Shown: positions 22,728 through 31,408 of the stretch, piece by piece
Layout of the letters: each line of letters opens with the position of its first letter
Numbering within the stretch: the stretch's first letter is position 1
Made by a program: the position numbers and the translations under genes
Assembly: GCA_003649615.1 (NCBI GenBank)
Contig: QMSI01000006.1
Location: 1-38,497 of the forward strand
Direction: 5' to 3'
Length of the DNA: 38,497 nt
Source: Thermoprotei archaeon
Lineage (GTDB): Archaea; Thermoproteota; Methanomethylicia; Nezhaarchaeales; B40-G2
Notes under the pieces: generated by a model
What the model saw: the letters and a program-made list of their open reading frames with translations, nothing else
The model's database searches: none
What the model was told of the DNA's origin: nothing

Positions 22728-24275
22728 ATGAGGTTTAAGCTCAAAGGATGGCTGGAGTTTAGCTCTTCGCTTGAGCCAGCCGTAGAGGAGCTAAGGAAGC
22801 TTTTCGAGGAAGCTAACGCCACGGTACTCCTCAAGGGCTCTCCTAGCGAGGAAGAGGGAGCGAAGGTCGTAGACTGGTCCGTTGAAGGCCCTCGACTTCA
22901 GCTAGAGGTGGTGAGCGGTAGAGGTGTTAGGGCTCACGACGGCCTCTTGAGGCTTAGAAAGATGCTTGCTCAGAGGCTGGGGAGCAGGTTTAGGGTAGGG
23001 CTGAGGAAGGTCATGGTCGAAGAGCTTAGGGTGGAGCTTCCAGAAACCAGCAAGGGAGTGGAGGAGGCTAGGAAGCTCCTTGAAGGGGTAGCTGAGGTTG
23101 GAGGTTTAGAGAGAGGCCTTCTCTTAGTGTTTAGGGGGCTTAGTGAAGGAGACCTAGAGGATAGAGTAGTGGATAGGGCTGTAAAGCTCCTGATGCCTGA
23201 ACGCGTCGAGGAGGTGGGGGTTAAGCTAGTCCCCTACGGCTTTGTCCTTAAGACTTCAACCCCTAAACGTATCCTCTTCACTAGAGATGTGGCTGAGGAA
23301 GCTGAGAAGCTGGGATGGATAAAGCGTTTCCCTGCGAGGGGGCAGTGGATCTTAACGGCTCCTATGGCTTCTCTGGTGGGCGCTTTAAGGTCGATAATCA
23401 TAGATTACGTATGTAAACCTCTAGGTTTCCAGGAGTGGATTTTCCCCAGGTTACTGCCCTTCGCTGTGTTAGAGAAGCTCTCCACCTACGTGGAGCACTT
23501 ACCTGAAGGCATGTTCTACGTCTGCGCTCCTCCACGCGACCCTAAGGTCTTTGAACCCTTTAAACGCGAGTTTTCGCTTAGGAGGGTTCTTAGAGCTGAC
23601 TTGTTAAAGGAAATCCTTGAACCCCCATCTTACGTCTTGGACGCCGTACAGTGCCCACCCTTCTACCAGTTCTTCAGCGGAGAGCTAGTCAAGGCGGAAG
23701 ACCTGCCGGTAAAGGTGTATGATTACGCCGGTGGCTGGACCTGGCGTAACGAGGCCGGTGGGGTTGAAGGGCTGGCTAGGACCAACGAGTTCCTCAGGAT
23801 GGAGCTGGTATACCTAGGTACGCCTGAACAGGTTGTAGAGATAAGAGACGCTGTGCTGGAGAGGACTTTGGAAGTGGTTGATAAGGTTCTAGATCTTGAA
23901 TGGAGACTTACAGTAGGCGCACCGTTCTACCTTTCTCAGGAAGCAGCTAGGGAGAGGCTTGTGGATATATCCTCATCTTCACGTATACCTGCTCTCGACG
24001 TTGAATGCTACCTACCCTACCGTGGGAGCAGAGAGGAGAGCGATTGGCTGGAGATCAGTGCCTGTAACGTTCATCTGAAGCACTACGTTGACTCCTTTAA
24101 GATACGTGAAGCTAAGGGGAGGGAGCTGTGGACAGGCTGTGTAGGCCATGGATTAACTAGGTGGGCCACCGCTCTACTAGCTCAGAAGGGCTTCAACTTC
24201 GATGATTGGCCGCCTGAACTTAAGAAGCGCATAGGCGCCCTACCTCCTCCAACGAGGACCTTAACATGGCCTTAA
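22728..24275 (+). CDS. serS: seryl-tRNA synthetase, rare zinc-dependent (methanogen) type
   Basis: A class II synthetase of about 515 aa for serine (and first step of selenocysteine where present). It is the SerRS2 form: the N-terminal tRNA-binding domain is the mixed alpha/beta 'RFKLKGWLEFSS...LFEEANATVLLKGSPSEEEGAKV' type, not the two-helix coiled coil of ordinary SerRS. The three zinc/serine ligands known from the Methanosarcina enzyme are kept: Cys in VQCPPFYQ (C311), Glu in RMELVYLG (E361) and Cys in WTGCVGHGL (C473), numbered from GTG 22722. Class II motif 3 is GLTRW. ATG 22728 is preferred because GAGGGA is 7 bases upstream. It sits between pcc1 and rps3ae, an insertion into a usually conserved block. 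Confidence 0.93.
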   Translation: MRFKLKGWLEFSSSLEPAVEELRKLFEEANATVLLKGSPSEEEGAKVVDWSVEGPRLQLEVVSGRGVRAHDGLLRLRKMLAQRLGSRFRVGLRKVMVEELRVELPETSKGVEEARKLLEGVAEVGGLERGLLLVFRGLSEGDLEDRVVDRAVKLLMPERVEEVGVKLVPYGFVLKTSTPKRILFTRDVAEEAEKLGWIKRFPARGQWILTAPMASLVGALRSIIIDYVCKPLGFQEWIFPRLLPFAVLEKLSTYVEHLPEGMFYVCAPPRDPKVFEPFKREFSLRRVLRADLLKEILEPPSYVLDAVQCPPFYQFFSGELVKAEDLPVKVYDYAGGWTWRNEAGGVEGLARTNEFLRMELVYLGTPEQVVEIRDAVLERTLEVVDKVLDLEWRLTVGAPFYLSQEAARERLVDISSSSRIPALDVECYLPYRGSREESDWLEISACNVHLKHYVDSFKIREAKGRELWTGCVGHGLTRWATALLAQKGFNFDDWPPELKKRIGALPPPTRTLTWP

Positions 24276-24350
24276 AGAACAGGAATAAGGAAAAGCTTTT
24301 TGAGGCTGCACGTGAAGGAGCAGAAGAGCCTTCGATTGGAAGGGTAAAGC

Positions 24351-24950
24351 ATGTCGCAGAGGTCAAGGAGAGGTGTTAAGAAACCTGTAGCTAAAGCCAC
24401 CTACAAGATACTAGCTTCCTCTGCCTTCGGCCACGCTGAGATAGGCCACACCATGGCCTCCTCCCCGGAGAATCTAATTGGGCGAACCATATGGGTCACA
24501 TTGTATAGCTTAACCAACGACCCTTCTCAACAACACATAAAGCTCCTCTTCCAAATAGTTAAGGTTGAGGGAGACACCGCCTATACGGTTTTCAAGGGCC
24601 ACGACTTGGCCAGGGATTACTTAAGGAGCTTAGTCAGAAGAGGGGCTTCAAGGGTTGACGGTATCTTCGACGTTACCACCAAGGACGGCTATAGGATGCG
24701 TGTGATGGTACTAGCTATTACCTTGAAGCGGGCGCAGACCTCCCAAGAGAAGGCTATCCGTAAGATCATGGGTCAGACAGTGGAACAGAAGGCTCAGCAA
24801 TTAAACTTCGACGAGCTCGTGCAGGAGATAGTGCTGGGTAAGGTGGCTTCCGAGGTCTTCAATGCAGCTAGGAAGATTTACCCGCTTAGGAGAGTAGAGG
24901 TTAGAAAGTCGAAGGTGCTTAAGCTCGCTGCCCCCCTAATAGCTGGATAG
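24351..24950 (+). CDS. rps3ae: 30S ribosomal protein S3Ae (S1e)
   Basis: A 199-aa archaeal/eukaryotic small-subunit protein eS1. The family segments 'GRTIWVTLYSLTNDPSQQHIKLLFQIVKVEGDTAYT', 'DYLRSLVRRGASRVDGIFDVTTKDGYRMRVMVLAITLKRA' and 'IYPLRRVEVRKSKVL' are all present. It sits near the mRNA exit of the small subunit. The gene ends two bases before the radical SAM gene starts, so they are co-transcribed. Confidence 0.96.
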   Translation: MSQRSRRGVKKPVAKATYKILASSAFGHAEIGHTMASSPENLIGRTIWVTLYSLTNDPSQQHIKLLFQIVKVEGDTAYTVFKGHDLARDYLRSLVRRGASRVDGIFDVTTKDGYRMRVMVLAITLKRAQTSQEKAIRKIMGQTVEQKAQQLNFDELVQEIVLGKVASEVFNAARKIYPLRRVEVRKSKVLKLAAPLIAG

Positions 24951-24952
24951 CC

Positions 24953-26518
24953 ATGCGTGTTTTCCCTGAAGTTAACCGAGTGGTTAAGGATTGGCGTAAG
25001 GTCAAGGTAAAAGTGGCTTTATGCTATCCTAACATCTACCGCGCCGGCATGACGGGGCTGACGGTACAGCTACTTTACTACCTCTTTAATCGCCGGGAGG
25101 AAGTGGTGTGTGAACGTTTCTTCAAGCCTATAGAGGGCGGTAAGCCTCTAAGCGTAGAGTCAAGGAGAGGGTTAGAGTCCTTCAATATAGCTGCCTTCAC
25201 CTTCCAGTACGAACTCGACTACGTAAACTTCATCTCTATGCTCTTAGATTCTGGCATTCCTCCTAGGCGCATGGATAGGGGTGAGGAGCACCCTATTATT
25301 ATAGCTGGAGGCCCTGCTATATGGGCTAATCCCTGCGTGCTGGAAGACTATGTAGACCTCTTCGTCATAGGAGATGCTGAGCCTATCCTCGACGACCTCC
25401 TCGACCTGTACATCAACCATCCTTCACGACGTGCCTTCCTAGACTATGCCGCTGACCTACGCGGCGTATACCTACCTGGACGGGAAAGGGGGGTTGAAAG
25501 GGTGTTGGCTAGAAGCCTTGACGATGAACCATACCCCCTACGCCAGGTTATCCCGAAAGGAGGGCGTGAAACCGAACCTATCTTCGGTAGAGCCTTTACC
25601 CTTGAGGCTACCCGCTCCTGTAACCGTGGCTGCCGCTTCTGCATGATCACTTGGATAAGTAGGCCTGCTAGGCATAGGAGCTTGTCTATCCTTAAGAGGT
25701 TGATCGATGAAGGCGTTAGGCTTTGTGGAGTTGATAAAGTGGCAGTTATAGGGGCAGGCTTTTCGGATCACCCTGATATAACTGGGCTTTGCAGCTACGT
25801 CGTGGAAAGCGGGTTGAAGCTCTCCATACCTTCAGTGAGGGGTGATCTATTAAGCGAAGAGGTGTTTAAGGCGCTGGCTAAGGGAGGTCAAAGGACCTTA
25901 ACCATTGCTCCAGAGGCAGGCACTGAGACTTTAAGGGAGGCTCTAGGTAAACCCATGTCCGACGAGGATATCGTGGAGGCAGCTCGTAGGGCGCTCAACG
26001 CCGGTATTAACAGGTTAAAGCTGTACTTTATGGTAGGTATCCCAGGAGAGGAGAGGGAGGACGTAGAGGGCATGGTTAGATTAACGTCTAACCTGGCAAA
26101 GCTTGGCTTCGCAAGCGTGCACGTCTCTGTAAACGTGCTGATACCTAAAGCTCACACCCCTTTCCAGTGGCTTCCACTGGCTGAACGTAGATGGTTGAGG
26201 GAAGCTTTACGGACTGCTAAGTCAGCGTCTAAGCTACCTAAAGTGAAGGTGGACGTTGCTTCATTGAGGGTAGCGGAGCTTCAAGCTGCTCTGTCGAGAG
26301 GTGACGTTACTGTGGGTAGAATGATCAGCGAGGTGGCGAAGAAGGGCGGTAAGCTGGGGTTATGGAGAAGCGTGGCTAAGGATCTAGGTATAGACCTTGA
26401 AGGCTTAGTTTATAGGCCATATAATCCAGATGAAGAGCTCCCTTGGAGCTTCATCGACGTAGGCGTATCTGGCAGAGTCTTAGCTAAGGAGCTGGATAAG
26501 GCTCTAAACGCTGCTTAA
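24953..26518 (+). CDS. B12-binding-type radical SAM protein
   Basis: A 521-aa enzyme. The N-terminal part (about 18-190) resembles the cobalamin-binding-like domain of this family ('VALCYPNIYRAGMTGLTVQLLYYLFN', 'IIIAGGPAIWANP', 'VIGDAEPILDDLL') but no D-x-H-x-x-G cobalamin motif is visible. The radical SAM core has CNRGCRFC, with cluster ligands C223, C227 and C230, then 'TIAPEAGTETLREALGKPM' and 'KLYFMVGIPGEE'. Substrate is unknown; relatives include uncharacterised archaeal and bacterial proteins near translation genes. It begins two bases after rps3ae and is convergent with the DUF2095 gene, the stops 5 bases apart. Confidence 0.85.
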   Translation: MRVFPEVNRVVKDWRKVKVKVALCYPNIYRAGMTGLTVQLLYYLFNRREEVVCERFFKPIEGGKPLSVESRRGLESFNIAAFTFQYELDYVNFISMLLDSGIPPRRMDRGEEHPIIIAGGPAIWANPCVLEDYVDLFVIGDAEPILDDLLDLYINHPSRRAFLDYAADLRGVYLPGRERGVERVLARSLDDEPYPLRQVIPKGGRETEPIFGRAFTLEATRSCNRGCRFCMITWISRPARHRSLSILKRLIDEGVRLCGVDKVAVIGAGFSDHPDITGLCSYVVESGLKLSIPSVRGDLLSEEVFKALAKGGQRTLTIAPEAGTETLREALGKPMSDEDIVEAARRALNAGINRLKLYFMVGIPGEEREDVEGMVRLTSNLAKLGFASVHVSVNVLIPKAHTPFQWLPLAERRWLREALRTAKSASKLPKVKVDVASLRVAELQAALSRGDVTVGRMISEVAKKGGKLGLWRSVAKDLGIDLEGLVYRPYNPDEELPWSFIDVGVSGRVLAKELDKALNAA

Positions 26519-26523
26519 TGAGG

Positions 26524-26877
26524 TTAAGGTAGCCTTCGCTGAAGAGCTTTAAGGTTCAAGTTTTTCAGGTATCGCTCCGAGTAGTAGCCGAAGTCCTTCC
26601 TTGATCCAAAGCTCTCTAAGCCTTCATTGTCCAGCTGCTCTTCTAGATCTGCACGTTCCTTCTTATCTAGCTCCCCTATACGTTCAAGATAGTCTAAAAC
26701 CTCCTTGGCCTCCTCCACGCTCTTACATCTCCTTAAGTAATCTACTGGTCCAGGTATGAAGGGTGGAGCTTCGCCCTCTACTACGTCTGAGAACCTCCTA
26801 ACGCCTTTCCCCTCCGCTAACTCCTTGGCTAAGTGAGGGTATCTTTTCTTGAACTCCTCTACGTCATACTCCGTCAA
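26524..26877 (-). CDS. DUF2095-like archaeal protein
   Basis: A 117-aa soluble, charged protein. 'EEFKKRYPHLAKELAEG', 'PFIPGPVDYLRRCKSVEEAKEVLDYLERIGELDKKERADLEEQL' and 'ESFGSRKDFGYYSERY' match the pattern of the archaeal DUF2095 family. No function is known; the helical core and the strict C-terminal FG-x(2)-K-x-x-GYY signature suggest a partner-binding role. The start is TTG 26877. It lies 51 bases downstream of the YchF-like gene on the same strand and may share its transcript. Confidence 0.65.
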   Translation of the reverse strand: MTEYDVEEFKKRYPHLAKELAEGKGVRRFSDVVEGEAPPFIPGPVDYLRRCKSVEEAKEVLDYLERIGELDKKERADLEEQLDNEGLESFGSRKDFGYYSERYLKNLNLKALQRRLP

Positions 26878-26928
26878 GTTTTACATCTCCCACAATATTT
26901 GGGAGGCCCTTCTTCAAAAACCTTCCAT

Positions 26929-28140
26929 CTACCTTCTCTTAGCAGCCACGATGGATATCACGTCGCCATCCTTCAGTACAGCTTCTTCCCCAAGCCTCTT
27001 CCTGGTCTTAGCGTCGATAGCATAGATGAAGCTGTCTCCCAGCTCGCTATGTATCTTATAGGCCAACTGTCTGGTAGTGGTGCCTTGAGGGACGAGGAAG
27101 GCGTCTGGAAGCACATTTCCTTCATGGTCACATAGCTTAGAAGGGTCCTCCACCGGGTACACTACTATCAGCTTGAGAAGTTTGAAGCAAGCAGCGTTGA
27201 TGACCTCCTGTACCCCTGTCGACCCCCAGGGCTTCAATACTTTTTCTACGATGAGGTCTAAAGCTTTACGTTGAGCCTCAGTTATCCTTGACGGATCCCT
27301 CACCTGGAAGTTATCGCTGCCTGGATGGTACTCTATTAAGCCTTTCTCAGAAGCTCTACGTAGAGCCAGCTCCGCCTCAGCGGAGCATGGTACTATAGGC
27401 ATACCTTCAGCCTCGAACCTCTCCTTCAACCTTTGTATGTTTTTTCTGCTCGTGGGGAGGTCCACCTTGTTAGCGGCTATTAATGTGGGCTTAGAGATCT
27501 TCCTGAGGTTTTCAGAGAAGAGGCTTACATCCTCATCGCTCCAGCGCCTTGGATGTTCCATGCCGGTCCCTATCCTACTTAAGGCCTCAACCACAGCAGC
27601 CTTGTCTATCGAGAGTCCAGAAAGCACGGTGGTTATGGCTTCAGCCAACCCCTTGGATGGGTCATAGAGCTTTACTACCTTCGCCCAGTTTCTCTTCACC
27701 ACGTCGATGAACCATAGCGTTATTTCACGCTCTATGTGCTCGACTTCTTCGCAGGGGTCGTAGGAGCCAGGGGGGCAGGGCTTACCTTCAATATCGGTGG
27801 AGCCAGACGCGTCCACTACGTGGATGAGGACATCAGCCCTCCTAAGCTCATCCAAGAACTTGTTGCCTAGCCCTCTGCCTTGATGAGCTCCAGGTACAAG
27901 GCCTGCTACATCCACTAGTTTAATGGGTATGTAGCGATAACCATCGATACATAGAGAGTTCCTAGGGTTGTCTTTTACATTGAATTCTCTGCATGCGCAA
28001 GGGGCCTTTACGTAGGCTACCCCCACGTTCGGCTCTATGGTGGTGAAGGGCCTATTATCTATGGAGGCTGGAGCTAATGTTAATGCTGAGAAAAGCGTGC
28101 TTTTCCCTACGTTGGTCTTACCTACAATCCCTATTAACAA
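26929..28140 (-). CDS. YchF/Ygr210-type GTPase with TGS domain
   Basis: A 403-aa OBG-family P-loop protein. G1 is GKTNVGKST (7-15), the G2-like region is FTTIEPNVG (32-40), G3 is [14 protein letters not shown] (about 77-90), and the G4-like NKVD is in 'IAANKVDLP'. An inserted Cys-containing segment follows the first strand (KAPCACREF...SLCIDG), typical of archaeal/eukaryotic Ygr210 relatives. The C-terminus is a TGS domain ('[18 protein letters not shown]...[10 protein letters not shown]'). Family members bind ribosomes; the exact role is unsettled. The start is TTG 28140. The gap to kae1 upstream is 35 bases, so the two are likely co-transcribed. Confidence 0.88.
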   Translation of the reverse strand: MLIGIVGKTNVGKSTLFSALTLAPASIDNRPFTTIEPNVGVAYVKAPCACREFNVKDNPRNSLCIDGYRYIPIKLVDVAGLVPGAHQGRGLGNKFLDELRRADVLIHVVDASGSTDIEGKPCPPGSYDPCEEVEHIEREITLWFIDVVKRNWAKVVKLYDPSKGLAEAITTVLSGLSIDKAAVVEALSRIGTGMEHPRRWSDEDVSLFSENLRKISKPTLIAANKVDLPTSRKNIQRLKERFEAEGMPIVPCSAEAELALRRASEKGLIEYHPGSDNFQVRDPSRITEAQRKALDLIVEKVLKPWGSTGVQEVINAACFKLLKLIVVYPVEDPSKLCDHEGNVLPDAFLVPQGTTTRQLAYKIHSELGDSFIYAIDAKTRKRLGEEAVLKDGDVISIVAAKRR

Positions 28141-28175
28141 GCATTAACCCCTACGCTTCTTAGGGCTTTTATAGG

Positions 28176-29183
28176 TTAACCTTTACCCCTCCAAGGCACA
28201 TCTACTTCATCCAACCTCCACTTAGGCTTAACGTAGCTCTCCTCGAGGGGTGAGACGTCGCCGTGAAGATAATGTAAGATACCTGTCCAGGCTATCTGAG
28301 CGCCGCAATCCCCCGCGTACTTAGCAGGTACTACGTGGAAGGAAGCGTTTTGTTCCTGAGCCACTTGGCTAAGGACTTTCCTAAGCCTACGATTAGCCGC
28401 TACCCCTCCCGTGAGTAGTAGAGCTTTCTTCTCGGTAAAAGCCAAGGCTCTCTCAGTCGCTTCAGCTAGCATGGAGAAAGCGTGTTCTTGAATTGATAAA
28501 CAAAGGTCTTCAAGCTTCGCCCCGCTTCTCAGCCTTTTAAGTGAAGCAGTTAGTAGGCCTGAGTAGGAAATATCGTTTCCTTTAACCACGTAGGGAAGTT
28601 CGTATACCACTGACCCCTTCAACGCTAACTCCTCCACTAGGGGCCCCCCAGGTGAAGGTAGTCCAGCTCCCCTAGCGAACATATCGAGCAGGTTGCCTAA
28701 GGTTATGTCTAAAGTTTCTCCGTAAACCCTGTACCTTCCATCCACGTACGTAGTTATCACGGTGTGTCCTCCCGATACGAGCACGATTAAAGGGTCCTCA
28801 ACCCCTGTGGTTAACCTGGCTATTTCTATGTGTCCTATGGCGTGGTTGACCCTTACAAGAGGCTTGCCTAGAAGCGAGGCTAAAGCTCTAGCTAAAGTAG
28901 CTCCCGTCCTTAAACATGGTCCTAGGCCAGGCCCTGCTGAAAAGGCTATCACGTCTACTTCCTCCAGCTTAACCTCTGCCTCCCGTAAAGCTTCCTTAAC
29001 TACTCTTAGCCCTACCTCGCTATGGTGCTGAGCACACTCTCGTGGATGAATGCCTCTGCCTTCAGGCGGCTTGTAGATATCCTTCACGTCAGAGAGTATC
29101 CTGCCGCTACTTGAAACTACTGAGGCGCCGTACGTGTGCGCGGTGCACTCGATGCCTAGACACCGTACCTCGTCTTTCTTCAA
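28176..29183 (-). CDS. kae1: tRNA N6-adenosine threonylcarbamoyltransferase Kae1
   Basis: A 335-aa ASKHA-fold catalytic subunit of KEOPS, transferring the threonylcarbamoyl group to A37 of ANN-decoding tRNAs. The metal-binding histidines are in NHAIGHIE (H114, H118). VSGGHT (136-141), 'DNL'-like ITLGNLLDMFARGAGLPSPGGP and 'LLTGGVAANRRLRKVL' complete the active site. It is a stand-alone Kae1, not the Kae1-Bud32 fusion found in some archaea. The start is TTG 29183. It is divergently transcribed from the coiled-coil/bud32 operon across about 160 bases, and upstream of the YchF-like gene. Confidence 0.95.
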   Translation of the reverse strand: MKKDEVRCLGIECTAHTYGASVVSSSGRILSDVKDIYKPPEGRGIHPRECAQHHSEVGLRVVKEALREAEVKLEEVDVIAFSAGPGLGPCLRTGATLARALASLLGKPLVRVNHAIGHIEIARLTTGVEDPLIVLVSGGHTVITTYVDGRYRVYGETLDITLGNLLDMFARGAGLPSPGGPLVEELALKGSVVYELPYVVKGNDISYSGLLTASLKRLRSGAKLEDLCLSIQEHAFSMLAEATERALAFTEKKALLLTGGVAANRRLRKVLSQVAQEQNASFHVVPAKYAGDCGAQIAWTGILHYLHGDVSPLEESYVKPKWRLDEVDVPWRGKG

Positions 29184-29341
29184 AGGTTTCTCCTCACTAA
29201 TACGACGCTGTGCCTAGCTTAAAGTTATGGGAATATTTATGTAGGTCGTTATCGACGTGGCTTAGCTAAAGCTAAGGATGGCTTCAGAGGAAAGTCTAAG
29301 GGCTCCACTTTACTCCTCTTATTATTATTGAGGGGGGAGCT

Positions 29342-29905
29342 TTGGTCGAGAGGAAGTATAAGGGCGGTCGGCTATTAATCAAGACCACAGCCCCGGGAAT
29401 CCTTAGAGCTCTCTTCGTAACCACTGTCAGCACTGCATTCGTGGGTTTAGCGTTAATGATTATTTCCGGAGAGAATCCACTGTATGTACTGATATCCTTC
29501 ACCACGCTCGAAAGCCCTCCACTAAGCTCTGTACTAGCTTCTTTAGGGGCTTTCTTCCTGGCTCTCTCGGGCATGTTGATGATATCAACCATAGTTTCCT
29601 ACACCTTAACTCTTAAGACCACCGAGGACCTGAACAGAAAGCTTGAGGGATTAGAGGCTGAGGTTAGGAACATAAACCTAGCAGCCCTTGAAGAAGCTGC
29701 TCGAAGCCTTGAAGCTGCTGTTAAGGAAGCTAAGGAAAACGTTGATGAAAGGATTGAGGAGGGGATTACGAACCTAAGTAAATCCCACGAAGAGGGGGTT
29801 AAGGTGATCCTAAAGATGCTTGAGGAGGCCTTGGTAGCTTTCGACGAGCTGTTGAAAACGAGGACGGAAGAGCTTAAGAAGATCCTTCAGGGAGGGGTTA
29901 AGTAG
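29342..29905 (+). CDS. unknown membrane-anchored coiled-coil protein
   Basis: A 187-aa protein not recognised as a known family. A basic N-terminus (VERKYKGGR) leads into two membrane helices (about residues 19-42 and 62-88) with a short outer loop. From about residue 90 to the end is an Ala/Glu/Leu/Lys-rich coiled coil (for example NLAALEEAARSLEAAVKEA). Predicted topology is both ends inside with the coiled coil in the cytoplasm. The TTG start has GGGGGGAG two bases upstream. The next gene starts two bases after its stop, so the pair is co-translated, followed by bud32. A role linked to KEOPS is inferred only from position. Confidence 0.6.
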   Translation: MVERKYKGGRLLIKTTAPGILRALFVTTVSTAFVGLALMIISGENPLYVLISFTTLESPPLSSVLASLGAFFLALSGMLMISTIVSYTLTLKTTEDLNRKLEGLEAEVRNINLAALEEAARSLEAAVKEAKENVDERIEEGITNLSKSHEEGVKVILKMLEEALVAFDELLKTRTEELKKILQGGVK

Positions 29906-29907
29906 AG

Positions 29908-30171
29908 ATGCAATCTGCAGACCCCATCGAGGAGATTTTCAAGAGGTTTAGGGATAAGAGCGCACAGACCTTAAGGGAGTTGAAAGAACAACGTGAAGAG
30001 CTGATTAAGGAATACTGTGAGCACGGAGAGACCATGTCTAGGGAGTACGATGAGAGGAGTAAGGTGAGGGAGCGCGAGTTCCATGAACATAACGTAGAGC
30101 GGCTGAAGAGGCTGCACGATGACCTAGTGGAGATTGCAAGAAAGAAATCTGAAGAGTTAACGATGGGTTGA
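29908..30171 (+). CDS. unknown small coiled-coil protein
   Basis: An 87-aa, highly charged, almost entirely helical protein (segments such as LRELKEQREELIKEYCEHG and HNVERLKRLHDDLVEIARKK). It has no membrane helix and no recognised family. It begins two bases after the membrane-anchored coiled-coil gene and ends 22 bases before bud32, so it is the middle gene of a likely three-gene operon. It may pair with the coiled coil of its upstream neighbour; this is inference. Confidence 0.6.
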   Translation: MQSADPIEEIFKRFRDKSAQTLRELKEQREELIKEYCEHGETMSREYDERSKVREREFHEHNVERLKRLHDDLVEIARKKSEELTMG

Positions 30172-30192
30172 GGCAACAGGCTCTAAAGGGTT

Positions 30193-30849
30193 GTGGCATC
30201 TATGCCATCTTCCCTAATTAAGAAAGGTGCTGAGGCGGAGCTACTTTTAACCGACTGGTATGGACTGCCTGCGGTGGTTAAACGTAGGGTGCCTAAGCCT
30301 TACCGTAGAGCTGACTTTGATAGGGCGCTTAGGAGGTATAGGACAATACGTGAAGCTTCTCTTCTGTTAGCAGCGAGGAGAGCTGGGGTTTCGGTGCCAG
30401 CTTTATACTGCGTGGATGTTGTAGGTTCCTCTATAACCATGGAGTATGTACCTGGACCGACAGTGAAGGACCTACTGGTTAAGGGGATGGGGGTAGAGGA
30501 GGTTATGAAGGCTACAGGCAGGTCTATAGGTAAGCTTCACCTCAAGGGGCTGGTCCACGGCGACTTAACCACCTCCAACATGATCTGGTCAGCTGGAAAG
30601 GTTTTCCTCATGGATTTTGGGCTTGGGGAGTTTGAGAGATCGCTGGAAGCTATGGGGGTAGACCTCCACCTCATGTTAAGGTCCTTGGAGAGCATTATCC
30701 CTTTAAAGGCACGTAGCCTCTTCAAGCAAGTTGTGGAAGGCTATAGAGAGGTAATGGGGAGTCAAACGTCAGCCGTGGTGGAGAGGGTGAAGCTGATAAG
30801 GTTTCGCGGCCGATACGTGGAAGCTAGGAAGCTTAGCAGTCGTAAATAA
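30193..30849 (+). CDS. bud32: KEOPS kinase/ATPase subunit Bud32
   Basis: A 218-aa small atypical protein kinase (PRPK/Bud32). The ATP-binding Lys is in AVVKRRVPKPYR (K30). The catalytic loop HGDLTTSN (122-129) and DFGLGE (141-146) are intact. The C-terminus has VKLIRFRGRYVE, the R-x-R-G-R tail typical of Bud32. It activates Kae1 in t6A synthesis through ATP hydrolysis. The start is GTG 30193 (ATG 30202 is the alternative). It is third in an operon behind two coiled-coil genes and divergent from kae1. Confidence 0.93.
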   Translation: MASMPSSLIKKGAEAELLLTDWYGLPAVVKRRVPKPYRRADFDRALRRYRTIREASLLLAARRAGVSVPALYCVDVVGSSITMEYVPGPTVKDLLVKGMGVEEVMKATGRSIGKLHLKGLVHGDLTTSNMIWSAGKVFLMDFGLGEFERSLEAMGVDLHLMLRSLESIIPLKARSLFKQVVEGYREVMGSQTSAVVERVKLIRFRGRYVEARKLSSRK

Positions 30850-30905
30850 AGCTTTAAGCCTCAAGGAAACCATTAATTTAAGGAACAAGGGCTTCGGTGG
30901 GTTAG

Positions 30906-31355
30906 TTGAAGGAACTCGATGAGGTAGACCTTAAGATCCTTAGGCTTCTGCAGGAAGATGCGAGAACCCCCTTCTCCAAGGTGGCTAGGGAGGTAGGGGT
31001 TAGTGAAGCAACGGTTCACATGAGGGTAAAGAGGTTGAAGGAGTTAAAGGTGCTTAAAGGCTTCCAAGCGCTTATCGATCCTCCAAGCGTAGGGAAGGGT
31101 CTTACGGCGATCACCTTGATCAAGGCGGATCCTATGAAGTACCCTGAGATCCTCGAGAAGCTCAGGTCTATGGTCGATGTCTACGAAGTGTACGATGTGA
31201 CTGGCGAGTACGACGCGGTGGTTAAGCTTAGGTCAAGTAGCCGAGAAGAGCTGGCTAGCCTCATAGATAGCATAGGTAGGATCTCGGGCGTGACGGCGAC
31301 GTTGACTATGATAGTGCTCAAGACCATCAAGGAGGATACCAAGGTTCAGTTTTAA
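30906..31355 (+). CDS. Lrp/AsnC-family transcription regulator
   Basis: A 149-aa regulator with an N-terminal helix-turn-helix ('DLKILRLLQEDARTPFSKVAREVGVSEATVHMRVKRLKELKVLKGF', residues 7-53) and a C-terminal RAM/ligand-binding domain ('DVYEVYDVTGEYDAVVKLRSSSREELASLID'). Such proteins form dimers to octamers and often respond to amino acids. Its targets cannot be told from here. The start is TTG 30906, with GGTGGG nearby upstream. It is convergent with the alpha/beta hydrolase gene. Confidence 0.92.
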   Translation: MKELDEVDLKILRLLQEDARTPFSKVAREVGVSEATVHMRVKRLKELKVLKGFQALIDPPSVGKGLTAITLIKADPMKYPEILEKLRSMVDVYEVYDVTGEYDAVVKLRSSSREELASLIDSIGRISGVTATLTMIVLKTIKEDTKVQF

Positions 31356-31408
31356 AGTTCCAGGTTACGCTAAGAGCCTTGAAAGTTAAAGGGGTCCCAG
31401 CCTAGCTA

